Assembly (NCBI GenBank): GCA_031002005.1
Contig: CM061918.1
Location: 40,366,947 to 40,430,946, forward strand
DNA: 64,000 bases
Source of the DNA: Vandiemenella viatica
Taxonomy: Eukaryota > Arthropoda > Insecta > Orthoptera > Morabidae
Direction: 5' to 3'
In this document: positions 1-11,841 of the stretch, one piece after another
Layout: every line of letters begins with the position of its first letter
Position numbering within the stretch: position 1 is the stretch's first letter
Notes under the pieces: model-generated
Seen by the model: the letters and a program-made list of their open reading frames with translations, nothing else
Told to the model about the DNA's origin: nothing
Database searches by the model: none
Translations under genes and position numbers: made by a program

Positions 1-286
1 TGATGAGAGAAAATAATTTTAAATTTCAATGATCTTTGAAATGAGGATTTACTTGCTTAAGTGTTGATTTTTTTTGTTACCTTTTCCTTAAGCATTTGAA
101 GGATTAAATAAAAGAATAGGTAGTTTCCATGTTCTCCTGGTGGCATAACATTTAATACTAGGATGCATTGCCATCTGGATAGCATGGAAACTAATGTTTC
201 TAATGTTCATCATTACTGTGATACTAGAAATTAGGTAATGTAAATAGTACCTATAGTTCCAATAATAAAATCTGAAAAATAATCCT
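1..286. other. AT-rich sequence, nothing recognised
   Basis: No long reading frame, repeat boundary or RNA gene is visible. It ends where the first foldback element begins. Confidence 0.5.
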
Positions 287-580
287 AAATAATAAAGGAA
301 AGGGAAATTAACCTATCACATACCAAAGTAGATAGCTGTGACGAGAGAAAACACGTGAGCCAGGCACTCAAATTCAATATTTTGCTATTAACCTGCTTCA
401 TATAAAGCCATGGGATGACATTCGGTGTGCACACACGTCTTGAACCAAATGGCTCGTTCTCTTTACATGAAGAAGGTTAATCACGAAATATTGTATGTGT
501 GTGTCTGCCTCACGTGTTCTCTAGTCGCAGCCGTCAACTTTGGTATGTGGTGGGTTAATCTCCCTTTCCTTTATTATTTA
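287..580. repeat. foldback (hairpin) element, short copy
   Basis: The two ends are inverted copies of each other. The left end reads taaataataaaggaaaggg, and the reverse complement of the right end at 580 starts the same way. The arms stay alignable for about 125 bases around a loop of roughly 40, with moderate divergence. The general layout (purine-rich end, then a tcac..acca motif, then a caatattt block) matches the hairpin at 1952-2324, so I place it in the same loose family. It has no coding capacity and is probably a non-autonomous transposon. Confidence 0.7.
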
Positions 581-727
581 TATCACCTTCCTTTTTCCTT
601 ATAGTTGAAAAAAATAATCAGTTTAATATAAAGTACATTTATAAATATAAGGGTGAAATTAAAAATGTCTCAGATTTTTCAATAGTTGGTAAGAAAGGGT
701 TTACGTTTTCCTGGTTCTCTGAACTGA

Positions 728-893
728 GCCTGGTGTTGGTATAGACATTTGGGAGGACAGAGATTCAATCCCAAACCTGCCCATCTAAGATTGAATTTCC
801 AAAGCTTCCTATAACCACTCCAGGTGTATCCAGTGTGCTAGGCTGCATTCCTCCCTTTCCTTGTCCTGTGTTCTCTGCCATCTTGATGTAATT
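728..893 (+). repeat. decayed tRNA-derived SINE
   Basis: The block 'gggaggacagagattcaatc' resembles the B-box part of the better SINE copies at 39124 and 51902, and the following 'cc..tc' run matches their body. It is heavily mutated and no target duplication is recognisable. Confidence 0.45.
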
Positions 894-1123
894 TGATATT
901 TCAGTCACCATACAGTGTCTTTCACCATAATCCTCTAAAGCACATCACAATATGAAGGCCAAAAATGAAAGTTTTGAATAAATTGATTCGGCTCCTCTCA
1001 GAGAACCGAGAAAATCAGGGCCAGAACCGATAAATTTCTGTACTCATTTTTCCCACGAGTGATTAGGGAATGGAATAGATGGGATTTACCGGGCGAGTAA
1101 ACTTAAAATTTGAGAGGAGTAGC

Positions 1124-1317
1124 TTTCGCTGAAGCGCTCTGGCCACCCTGATCTGGGTTTTCCATGGTTCCCCAGATCACTTCATGTGAATGCTGGGATG
1201 GTTCCTCACAATAGGCCATGGGCGCCTCCTGCCATATCCTGTATATCCCTTCCAAACTATTACCCTTTCGGATAGGTGCAATGCACCCTCCGTCACACAC
1301 TTTTAGTGAATCGCGGA

Positions 1318-1369
<52 letters not shown>
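1124..1369 (+). repeat. SINE body variant with (TAA)n tail
   Basis: The core 'gatctgggttttccatggtt' with the following 'ccccagatca..' is the same body as the SINEs at 39124 and 51902, but the 3' part differs. It ends in a pure TAA microsatellite of about 17 units (1318-1369), the usual simple tail from which SINE microsatellites grow. The short minus-strand reading frame across it is not a gene. Confidence 0.55.
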
Positions 1370-1371
<2 letters not shown>

Positions 1372-1951
1372 CAACGCACTATATTATTTCTTAGATATTT
1401 CCAGCTTAAAGAATGTCACATGGAAACAAATATCTGAAATAACTTCTCTCTAACCAGCTTCTAGCACCTTTCTTTGGAGGTCTCTTAAGAGCAATGGTTA
1501 TGGCAGCAAAAAATGTACCTTATCTCACTCTTTCTGGGGTGTTACTACTTGTGAACATGAAGTTGTTAGTACTCTAAAAAGATTGGGTACAAGAAACTGG
1601 AAGGAATTTAGCCATGGTTTATCCATGGCATTCAATTATGGTTATTTTTTAAAACAATGCATAGCTGAAACATCGAGTAACTGGTGATTAAGCCCAATTG
1701 ATATCCCCCAACATTACCCATTCAACCACCATGATTTGTCAATGTATTCTCAAAAGTGATTGTACTCTCAAAAGCACTAAAATAAAACAAGGCTGACAAA
1801 ATACTGAGCATTAATGCTCATTTTATATGGCAGAAAAATTTGTATTGCAAAGAATATATCCATCAATATGTAAGCATCCGAACCTTCTTTTTTTTTAGTC
1901 ACTTAATTCGTAAAAAATTCAGTATCAGAAAACATCTACTTATGTATTTAT

Positions 1952-2324
1952 TGAAAATAAGATAGGATAGGGAAAATAAACAGTTACCCATCACTTACCA
2001 CAGATGAAGGCAGGAGGGCGAGACACGTAAAAACACAAAAACAAAAGAATTACACAATATTTCGACATTAGTCTTACTCATGTAGGAGGCGAGACATATG
2101 GCAGGGGGAAAGATGTGGTCACATCCGAGCCCGCCACATGAATCAGCTCGGATGTGACCACATCTTTCCCCCTGCCATATGTCTCGCCTCCTACATGAGT
2201 AAGACTAATGTCGAAATATTGTGTAATTCTTTTGTTTTTGTGTTTTTACATGTCTCGCCCTCCTGCCTTCATCTGTGGTAAGTGACGGGTAACTGTTTAT
2301 TTTCCCTATCCTATCTTATTTTCA
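1952..2324. repeat. foldback element with near-perfect 179-bp arms
   Basis: The left arm 1952-2130 and right arm 2146-2324 are reverse complements with only about two mismatches in 179 bases, around a 15-base loop. The arms carry the family signature: a purine-rich end (gataggataggg), then cacttaccacagatgaag, then caggagggcgagaca, then the caatatttcg block. It has no ORF. Such high arm identity means recent formation, recent movement or gene conversion between the arms. A transcript would fold into a long dsRNA. Confidence 0.9.
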
Positions 2325-2375
2325 GTGCCTCGCGGCAGTTTCTTTGTTTCCTTTATCCATTTATGTATTTATTCA

Positions 2376-2602
2376 AAGATGAAAATAAGAAAGGATAGGA
2401 ATAATAACCCCGCACATACCACATATCACTTGGCTAGTCATGCAGTACATACCACTACACACAATCCTAATGAATAAGGTTTAAAACCAAAATATTGTAA
2501 AGTGTGTTCATGTTTTCGTGTGTTCATGTTTGTCTGGCCCTCCTGCCTTCATCTGTAGTAAGAGACTGGTTTATTTTCCCATCCTTGATTACTTTCATTG
2601 CC
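2376..2602. repeat. foldback family, diverged copy
   Basis: The ends read gaaaataagaaaggatagga on the left and, inverted, the same signature on the right (ccctcctgccttcatctgta, then a t-rich end). It lies just 50 bases after the previous hairpin. Short a/t-rich strings such as ttatgtattta recur at both junctions, so the two may have arisen by local insertion. The arms are more diverged than in the neighbour. Confidence 0.7.
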
Positions 2603-3034
2603 TAATTGCACTTTCTTTGTTGCTACTATCTAATTATCTGAACATGAATTAAATCAGTGAATTTCATGTAACTGTATCACAGCTTTAGGGCATCATTTTA
2701 TTTCAATTGGCATCATGAAGTCATTGAGTAATCTTTAATATGAGGAGTGCGGTCAGCGGATCTCACATGAGCGATGTCATAAATTGACAACTGCATATGG
2801 AAAATAGTTTGATTTCAGAAGCCAATGGATAACTACTGATCAAAAATCCACATCTAGCAGAAATCAGGCAGATTTAAAATACGAGTTGCAAGACATAGCA
2901 TTATCATTTGTATGAAGTAATCGATTATGTTCATTACATTACATTCCAATTACAGCTCATGGTAACTTTAAGATTATAGTTAAATCTTAATAACATTCTT
3001 AACAATGTCCATTTGTACATTTCTGATTTTTTAA
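2603..3034. other. AT-rich sequence, nothing recognised
   Basis: No coding potential, repeat boundary or RNA gene is apparent. Confidence 0.5.
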
Positions 3035-3755
3035 TGCACTGTTACCATATTTCAAAAAACAAACAGAAAAATGAAACAAACAAAACGTAAGAATGGAGAG
3101 TTCTGGTGTATGGTTGCAATGAAATCTTGGGTGGTCCACCAGATTCTGTTGTAAGAACATGATATTTCGACAGCTTAATCCACCATCATCTTCACGTGTA
3201 AACTCATTTGTATTGGTCAACAGACCAATCCAGTAGAGCACCCCTCTTTTATATTCGTCAGTTCCACTACCTCTCCTCCACCACACGCTACACATGGGTC
3301 TGTATGAGGCATGCACCCAAAGTTTTTGAGATTCAACAGCAAAGAAAACAGTCAAAATTAATCTAGCTGGAACCTCCAACAGAGACAGTGGCCTTTTTAT
3401 TTGCAAGACTTTGAAACCAGTCCTGGAGAATCTTCTGAGAGAGCATCAGGCACGCATGCCCACTGTTAGCCAGTTCACCACGATCTTCGAGGCATGGGCC
3501 TTGGATAGAACCACACATAGAGTATGGTGGAGAGGATGCAGCAAGCTTAATAATACCACAAAATATGAGTGTGGCACTGAAGCAGACTCAATAGCTGTTG
3601 GTCCACTGACCAGTACAGATGAGTTTATACCTGAAGAAGACAGTGGAGCTAGCCATAAAAATATCAAGTTTTACAATCTGCTGGTACACCTGTGAAGATT
3701 TCATTGCAAAAAAGAAAATGTTTTCAAAATATGGCAATGCCTATCATTGCCATTT
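3035..3755. repeat. diverged long palindrome (foldback)
   Basis: The left half (about 3035-3392) pairs with the right half (about 3420-3755). For example, the left tract around 3160-3230 and the reverse complement of 3590-3665 share a gatattt block, a 'ccac.tc.tcttca.gt.taa' block and 'tggtca.'. Identity is only about two thirds by eye, so this is an old hairpin. Open frames occur on both strands and encode mirror-related peptides because the arms are copies of one sequence. I therefore do not call them genes. Confidence 0.6.
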
Positions 3756-4117
3756 TCATTTTACACTTACCATTCAGCTACGATGAAAAATAGTACACAC
3801 ATTTTATCCATTGAGCAAGAGGACAGATTTTGAGAAACTAGAAAGACAGAAATAATGTTTTAACTTAAATCCCCCATCAGATGTACAATATGGAGAATAC
3901 ATCATGGAAGTCAAAGATCAATTGAACAGTATTTGATGACCAGTATATTTTAAGGGTAGCTGTTTCCTGTGTGCCTTGTAACTAGAACATTCTGATAAGG
4001 CAGCTCCCATAGCCTGATATCAGAGTAACTGTCGTAAATCTGGGTAATTCTTAGTATGAACAGTGAAACAACAATTGAGGTGAATGACAATATAAATGCA
4101 ACATAGTTCTCAAAGGT

Positions 4118-4977
4118 TTGTAGCTGGATATTTTCATAAAGAGGTGACAACATTTTGACAACATCCTCTGTTGTATTCATCAGGTATCTTGCTATTGAGA
4201 ATCTGCTCTGTGAAACTGCCAGACATCAGCAATGTCAAGCTGGAGTCATCTATTTGTAGTTGCTGAACCGCCCAATCAACATGCAGCACAATCCGGCCAT
4301 TGTCAGTAGTTGAGACCCCATCCAGAGATGGTTTCTATGCCGCCCAATCATATCATCAAGGAACCAGTAGTAGTTGAAGATGGTGCAACAGGTGGCAGCG
4401 CAGGAGAGTCAAGACCCCATCCAGATGTGGTTGCCAGACCGCCCAATCGGTGGTAATCAGCCATGGTGCCATGACGCAACAGGTGGAAGACAGGCAAAGA
4501 TACGTGCAAAGAAAAAGAAGAAGGAAAAAAAATCTGTTCTGAGAGAGAGAGTGCCTTTTTGTTTTCTGCTTCTTCTTCTTAGTCTTTGTGCGTATCTTGC
4601 CCCGCCTTCCAGCTGTTGTGCCACAGTCAATTACCACGAAGCTCTGATTGGGTGGCCTGGCAACCACATCTGCATGGGGTATCTATCCTGCAGCACTGCT
4701 ACCTGTTGCCACATCTTCAGCAACTACCGGTTCCTCGACTATATGATTGGGCAGCCTAGCTATCATCTCTGGATGGGGACTCGATACCAACAATGGGCAG
4801 ATTGTTCTGGGCGTTGATTGGGCAGTTCGGCAACTATGAGTAGATAACTCCAGCTCGACACTACTGATGTTTGACAGTTTCACAGAGCAGCTTCTCAATA
4901 GCAAGATACATGATGAAGACAACAGAGGACATTGTCAAGACTTTATCATCGCATTATGAAAATATCTGGTTGTATGT
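4118..4977. repeat. long inverted repeat, arms of about 420 bases
   Basis: The left arm around 4118-4260 and the reverse complement of 4850-4977 match well, including 'tatcttgctattgagaa' and 'tgctctgtgaaactg'. The pairing continues inward through repeated 'gaccccatccag' and 'ccgcccaatc' strings to a purine/pyrimidine-rich centre near 4545. Each outer arm carries the start of the same short peptide (motif TTED.VK.LS..YENI) in opposite orientation, so a single ancestral sequence was duplicated head to head. I do not recognise the peptide. Confidence 0.6.
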
Positions 4978-5285
4978 TGCAAAAAATGAGGTTATCGGCA
5001 ACAGCACACACCAATGCCAGATGGTTAAAATTCTGGATGAAAATGATTTGTCATGCAACCTTGTAGATAACTAATTCACAAGCACATTTATCCAAGAAGC
5101 TGGAAAATTGATGCAACCAACTATGCCAACCATCGTGTGCAGCTATTTCACGATATTGTTGAAGAAGGGATGTAGCCTGAAAATTTCAACACTGTGTGTG
5201 TACCCATCTCTATTTTTATGCCACATCAATCTTCAACTTGGTAAGTGCTGGTTATTCTCCAAATAAAATGTTTAATATACATATA
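4978..5285. other. flank of palindrome, nothing recognised
   Basis: Continues with a short open frame from the right palindrome arm up to about 5074, then AT-rich sequence to the mariner target site. No supported gene. Confidence 0.4.
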
Positions 5286-6615
5286 CGAGGCATGTTTTTT
5301 AAGTAAGTACCGTTTTGAAATTAAAAAAAGACGTGCAAATATATATATCAATAATTTTATTTTTACATGAAAGCTTGTACCTTACTCTACTTTTCTACAT
5401 AATTCCCTTCAATATTGAGGCACTTGTCATAACGCAGTACCAGTTTTTGAAAACCCTCCTAATAGAAGTCTGCCGCCTGACTTGTTAACCACTGCATCAC
5501 AACTGTTTTGACTTCTTTATCGTCTTCAAGACGCTGACCGCCCAGATGTTTCTTCAAGTGCAGGAACCGATGTCGGTCACTGGGCGCCAGATCAGGGCTG
5601 TACGGAGGATGATCTAGAGATGATCGAAAAGATGTGATGAGATCTTTGGTCTGATTAGCCACATGTAGACGGGCATTGTCATGCAGCAAAACGATGCCCT
5701 TGCTCAACTGACCACGTCTTTTGTTCTGGATTGAACAGCGCAGATTGTTCAATGTCTCACAATAAGCTGCTGCATTGATTGTCTCATTCCGATGCAGCAA
5801 TTCCACAAGCAATACTCATTTTCTGTCCCAAAAAACTGCACATGATTTTCCGGGCAGAAATCGTTTGCTTGAACTTACTTTTTTGGGTGAATCTGAATGC
5901 CGCCATTCCATGGACTGTAGCTTTGATTCAGGTGTGACGTAGGCCACTCATGTCTCATCGCCCGTAACAATTTGGCTTAATAAATCATCACCATCATTGT
6001 GGTATCGCTCAAGGAAAGTCAATGCACTGCCTAAACGTTTGGTTTTGTGCAGATCCGTTAACATTTTCGGTACCCAACAAGAGCACAATTTTCGGTAATT
6101 CAATTGCTCGGTCACAATGCCATACAAAACACTACGAGAAACATTAGGAAAGTCATCACACAAGGAGGAAATAATAAAGTGTCCATTTTCTCTCACCAGA
6201 TTGTCCACTTTCTGCACCAAACTTTCATTAACGACCGAAGGACACCCACTACGTTGTTCATCATGCACATTTGTGCAGCCATCTTTAAATGTTCTCACCC
6301 ACTTTCTCAACATTCCATCACTCACAATGTTTTGTCCGTAAACTGCACAGATCTCACGATGAATATCGATCGGTTTTAGGTCTTTAGCACAAAGAAATCT
6401 AATAATAGCCTGTACTTCACAGTCGGCGGGACTCACGATTATCGGAGGCATCTTAAACACTCAGAGAACAACGTAAACAAGGAAGACTTAGACTGTAATG
6501 GCATCAGTGCATAGACAAGAGATGCAGGTACCCAGTGCACATGCGCAGAACGCCGACCGTAGCGCTGCAGCCACGGTGTGACAAAACGGTACTTACTTAA
6601 AAAAAATACGCCTCG
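5286..6615 (-). mobile_element. complete mariner element with TIRs and TA duplication
   Basis: Inverted terminal repeats of about 33 bases flank the element. The left begins cgaggcatgttttttaagta, and the reverse complement of the right begins cgaggcgtattttttttaag; both run on through tacc.gttttg. TA dinucleotides sit on both sides (5284-5285 and 6616-6617), the mariner target duplication. The length of 1330 bases is normal for mariner. The transposase is on the minus strand and is inactivated (see next entry). Confidence 0.92.
5387..6460 (-). pseudogene. mariner transposase, three in-frame stops
   Basis: Cut-and-paste transposase of the Tc1/mariner superfamily. The frame starts at 6460 and runs in one phase to a stop at 5387-5389, about 357 codons, close to the usual 345. 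The first third holds the helix-turn-helix DNA-binding region, followed by the linker motif WVPKML. Catalytic aspartates are seen in VTGDET, in LLHDNAR and in YSPDLAPSD, giving the D,D34D type. Three premature stops break it without shifting frame: directly after GDET (where tryptophan is normal), after DRK (where glycine is normal), and after QAADFY near the C-terminus. There are no frameshifts, so the copy is not very old, but it cannot make transposase. Confidence 0.9.
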
Positions 6616-9600
6616 TATTTGCTTTGATTCACATGACTAATTTCATGAAAGTGTAAAATTGTATTATGAACGTAATGGTAACTATAGACTTAGTAAATCT
6701 GCCAAACATACAGAAGATTTGTTGTCTCCCTAAGGCTGTGTGGCCATCAAGGTTATTGGAGTTGTGAAACAGGAAGAATTTGGGCAATGGCATTTGAAGG
6801 ATTCATCCAAGTTCGCCTGGAGTGATTTTGGGGGGAGGAGGAGAGAAAAAAAAATCTAAATGGCTGAACAGAGATTTTAACCTGCACCTTCCCAAATTCC
6901 ATGCACAAGCATCACCATTCACCCACTTGGCTCAGTCACACAAAAGATACATCCACATACCTAGCAGAAAGGATTTAAACATTTAGTATACAATTTGCTC
7001 AGAATGACATACCATATCGGACATATCAAGTGATTTAACAATCTCTACTTTGCGTTTTCCAGATATAGACTGCTTTGCTAATACCCTTTATGTTTGCTCA
7101 AAATAAATAAATAATTTTATGGAAGAACTTTTACACTTTTATAGTGAGATTTTATTTTCAAGGTAGAAGACACCATAAAAATGCAGGAAATATTATCCCT
7201 CTCTCTACAATGACGAATTCCTTGCAGATGTATTTTTCATTAAGCATAAATCCTTGTATTAACTGTTCCTCTCTTGAGAACCCCTTTTCTTGAAGTCCCT
7301 ACAATTCTCATTTTTTAGCTTTTTCTACAAATTTCTTCATGTATAGTGTCCAAAATGTCATATCTTCTTAAATTTTAACATCCTCCTATTTTGTTAATTT
7401 CTAATCACTTCCCTTGATGATATTCTTATAAGCAGTACTCTCCAAACAAATAAATTTATCAGTTATTCCACTAACAAAAAATTTAACAGGCTATATACTT
7501 TTGTTATGTTATAATCATCCTTCAAATTTCTTTGTTTTAAACTGCAGTAGTTATGTCTTTTCTCCAATAAACAGTATTTTATCGACACTGAATGATTTAT
7601 TTATCGCTTCATACTATAATTAGGTAGCTTTTTGAGGATCTTAAAACGTCTACATCACAAAAAAACTCTATTTAATTTGCCATTTAAAATGGTTGAGAGT
7701 TCGTTCAGGTGTCTAGCATTAGGAATAGCACAGGACTAGAATTAATTACTCAAGGACATAATGTAGATCTTACCTGTCCCATATTTTTAAAGCAGATTCA
7801 AAGAATATGATTGTTGTCAACATTCAGTAAACAGTCACTCTAGAAAAGATGAGCCTATAACACGAGTACCAATGTGTCAAAAGGTGTGATACTGACAACC
7901 TGAAATATTTTAGGCAAACTGCTGGATCTAATTACTGGCAGATTGCATTTCCACATAATGGTTAGATTTTACTTTCAGTTTTATACAACTCCTTGTTGGC
8001 CTGGCCCAGCCAGGTACCAAACCTATACTCATTATTTTCTATGAAAAACTAAATAGGATTTACCCACTCGAACTTTCCTCTCCCTCCCCTCCTTCCTGCA
8101 ACTTGACATCATTTGCCGTGTCTGTATGAATTTAGTAAACAAGCCCAGAAAAGTAAGGGTCCATGGGTGGTGTTTTCAGATGTGTCCAAGAGTTGTAGGA
8201 TTATCAAAAATCACCAGCTGGGTGGCACCAGAGGGGGAATTTATATATACACTGGCAACACCCAAACTCAGGCAGTCAAGTAACAAACAAACACACAAAC
8301 TGAGTAATGCACAGCAGACAGGTTATAATTAGCCACAGGCAGTCCACAAGTAGCAACTAGTAAAAAATCAGTGTATTTGTAACCAATGGTAAGGAAATGA
8401 GATCAAACTGTTAAGGAGGATGAATACAAGAAGTTGGTTGATTTTGTTTAAAGCAATTTGTAATTTGCCTATTAATTATTAAGTAGTGCTGGTGGTTTAA
8501 GAGACAAATTGATCACTAAAAAAAGTTTGCAAAGAAGACTTTTTTTTTTTAGAATAACTTAATCACTTCATACTCATTCTACTTAATCAAACAGGTGCAA
8601 TTGGACAGGTGGCTGAAGATTATCAAGTAAGACTTAACATTTCATTGGTACTTCAATGCAGAGGAAAGTGCCAATGTTTACAGACACTTAAAACCCAATG
8701 CTACTAAAACAGTTCTGCCAGAATCGCAACATTTTACTTATTTGTTCAGCTCGATAAGAGTAAAATAAGTGTTGTATTGATGTGAAACTGAATCACGGAA
8801 CACACAGGAACATGTTAGGGAGTATGCTTCAATAACAATAGTTGAGGTACTTTGTAGGAAAGAACAAAAAAACAAATGAAAACAAATAAATAATTTAATA
8901 ATAATTGTACACAACAAAATATAATCAAATATATCAATATTGTTTGAATTATTTCAACAAGACTACAAACAAAAATAAAAATATTGAAGCAAAAAATTAC
9001 AATGCCTAGGCAACAAATTTGTTGCCATGCAAGAGAGAACCATTAAATTCAGCAATTTTAATTAATATAAATATCACTAGACCAATTGTTATCTTAATGT
9101 AAAGTAAATTTTGTAACTGATTACAACTGATAACGAACAAAGCTCCAACAATCCACACCTGCCACAGGATTTACACTTGAGCCCTGTAAAACATCACAAC
9201 ATGCTTAAAACAGCTGCCAAATAATTAAAGTAACCACTTCATGTTCTTGCTTAACTCTTTTATACTAGGTATAAGGGTCATAGTCTGAGTAAATTGTGTA
9301 TTGCACATTAGGAACTAAAATTAATTGCAATATTCTTTGTCATCAATTTTTGGTCAGCAAGAATTCTTAATAACAAGGTCCTAAATAATAATTTTAAATA
9401 CAAATAGTAAACACAGAGACATAGAAATCAAAACTACTGGTCAACATCAGATAACTTAATATCCATGTTGTACATATTTCATGAACTAGACAATTATCTA
9501 CAGTACTTATCCACGAAAAAAAAATTAAAAAATCATCACAGGCTGATGCAAAGACATCAAAACAGTATTATTCCACATATGTGAATCATTAGACAGTTAA

Positions 9601-9879
9601 ATTTCATTAAAAATATATACACAATCACTTGGTTTTATGTACCACAAGTAATAGAGAAAACAGAAACATGTCACTAAATCTAAGAAAAATTTTTGTACAA
9701 CTAATTTTGGTGTTTGAACTTATTGGTTTCATTGTGGCACTGGTAGAATAATTTACTGGATTTGTTTTCTCATAATGCTTTATACCAGGTCATTGGGGAC
9801 AAGATCATTACCAGTGTAAATTCAGTTAACAGCTGACCCCGAGTCTCAATTTCTGGCATACACTTCTGCCACCTTGAAC
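6616..9879. other. AT-rich stretch, possibly 3'UTR or intron of a minus-strand gene
   Basis: More than 3 kb without a convincing reading frame or repeat boundary. Small open frames here look random. If the exon at 9880-10149 is terminal, the part next to it would be its 3'UTR, but I cannot place the polyadenylation site. TTTATT strings (AATAAA on the minus strand) occur, for example near 7598, but are expected by chance at this AT content. Confidence 0.3.
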
Positions 9880-10149
9880 TCATTTGTCCGCTGAGGACTC
9901 GTGAATTGCAGACAACCGTTCCTGTGGCCCAACATTCAGGGCAACAAGAAAATTGTTGTAATAACTGTAGAAATCACAAGGGTGTGGCTGAAAGCCAAAT
10001 GAACAGTGCCGTACCTCGCTGTGAACTCCCCCGTCTTCGACAGCTGTCACCTCCCCTCCTTCACCATTGGCCGGGTGACGTGTCACTGGCACCCTCTGGC
10101 TGTCTGCCTCGCTGTCAGTAGCTGCAGACGAGGAGGTTGACGTGTCACT
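9880..10149 (-). CDS. probable C-terminal exon of an unidentified host gene
   Basis: On the minus strand a 3' splice site (ctctgtttgacag, ending at 10150) is followed by an open frame of 89 codons ending at 9880. A stop lies in the same frame just upstream of the splice site, so the frame is only open as an exon. The coding part is clearly richer in G+C than the AT-rich surroundings, as expected of constrained host coding sequence. The peptide starts with a Ser/Thr/Asp-rich low-complexity segment, continues with an acidic Gly/Glu-rich stretch, and ends in a more ordered-looking segment with FGFQPHPCDFY and NNFLVALNVG, then HESSADK. I do not recognise the family. The upstream exons are not identified in the window. 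A chance open frame remains possible. Confidence 0.45.
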   Translation of the reverse strand, partial: SDTSTSSSAATDSEADSQRVPVTRHPANGEGGEVTAVEDGGVHSEVRHCSFGFQPHPCDFYSYYNNFLVALNVGPQERLSAIHESSADK

Positions 10150-11170
10150 CTGTCAAACAGAGTGGAATACTAAGAACAATTCTCTGCACACAAGACACTT
10201 ATATTATGAAGAAAATTTGAGTCCAGTCTATAACTGATAAAATAAGGATTTGAGTCAGAAAGCAACCTGCTTGCACGTACGCAGAGAAATACAAAGTGGT
10301 GGTTTTTTCAAGTTTAACCCTTAAGACACTAGCAGTGTTATTCCCATTCTTTCACACAAGACACAGGAGCAAAAAAACATAATCTGTAAGCACTATGTCT
10401 AATATTAAGTACAATGGTGATTATGAAACAGCCATTAAGCACTGCAAATAAGATATAATAAGGGAGGAAAACCCGTCATATACCACAGAAAACACAAAAA
10501 ACAACATACTTTACAATATTTTATGCAGCAGGCGAGACATATGGCAGGAGTAAGATTTATACACTTCAGGAACTACCACATAAATGAACCAATCATGAAG
10601 AGAAGAGGGGAGAGAGGGAACTGAATTGGTGGAGTGGAACAAAGTATCATCTTCGGCAATCAGTCAAATTAAAACAAAAAATTTTGAACTGTTTATATAT
10701 AACTTACTTTAGATGGAACATTATGGAGGGTAAATGTCGTGGGAGACTGCCTCACAGAATGACCGTTAGCTAGGAAAATGGTGGGGTAATTCAAACAGAG
10801 GACACGTAGAGGGCCAAAGATTCATAGCGAACACCCGAGCATTGCTAAATATCATAAGTGATCTGTGGTAGATGGAAAGTGCAAAACAATATAATAAAGT
10901 CTAAATATAAATTAGCGAAAATGAATAAAAATTTAAAAATTAAACCAAAGACTCTATGAACTTAAACACCACCTCTCATAAGCAGTAGTTCAATTTAGGT
11001 AGTGGGGATGAAGCAAGAAGAGGATGAGCAAAACCTAACATAAAAATTATAGTAATAACAATGAGAATAATGTCAACTCTTGGTTCATGGTGCATGCTAT
11101 CAAAGTCCTCCCAAATAGCAGCAACTTCTCTGAACTCAGAAGGCGGGAACATTTTTGTTTATGTTAGAGC

Positions 11171-11456
11171 AGTCTGGTAGCTCAGTGGTTCAGGTGTCTG
11201 CCTGGGGATTGAAAGGTCCCCAGTTTGAATCCCTGTCTCAGCAAGGATTTTAAAGGCTCTTAACCCAACTGTCACCTCTGGGACAGATCGCTGTGTAATG
11301 TGAAGTACATTAGAATGCTTCCATCATTTGGAACCGTAGATTCCCTGTACCCGGTAGGGTTGCCGGATTAGGTTAAGGCATCTACGACAATGGCGGAATT
11401 CGCAGCCAATAGAAGCCCTGTCACCAGGTCATTATGACCACATGGAATTATTAATT
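11171..11456 (+). repeat. tRNA-derived SINE (second family)
   Basis: The head looks like a tRNA gene with internal Pol III promoter: an A-box-like tggtagctcagtgg, then after about 35 bases a B-box-like agtttgaatccc. The body is unrelated to tRNA, and the element ends in a short (att)n-rich tail. It sits in the loop of the large foldback element. Confidence 0.78.
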
Positions 11457-11841
11457 ATTATTATTAATGATAACTTTTTCTCAGCCTCTTCTTGCCTCTA
11501 GTCCCACAACCTATATTGAACTACCCCTTACCAGAGGTGATGTTTAACTTTATAGAGTCTTTGGTTTAATTATTAAATTTTTATTCATTTTTGCTTATTT
11601 ATGTTTAGATTTTATATATTATTTTGCCCTTTTTGTCCATCAGACATCAGTTATGATATTTTGGCTCTGAATCATTGTCCACCATTTTCCTGGCCAACAG
11701 TCATCCCATAACACCCATCACCCATAATGTTCTCCCATTGATAAAGGGCTCGACCCAAAAAATCCTACATCACATTTTTTGTGTGTTCACAACACACAAC
11801 CACTGTAATTCATCTTCTCTACTTAATTGTGTTTTCTTGTA

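Noticed and set aside
2999..3695. Frames of 135 and 94 codons on opposite strands as genes
   Set aside because: They are mirror images caused by the palindrome arms, with no recognised domain.
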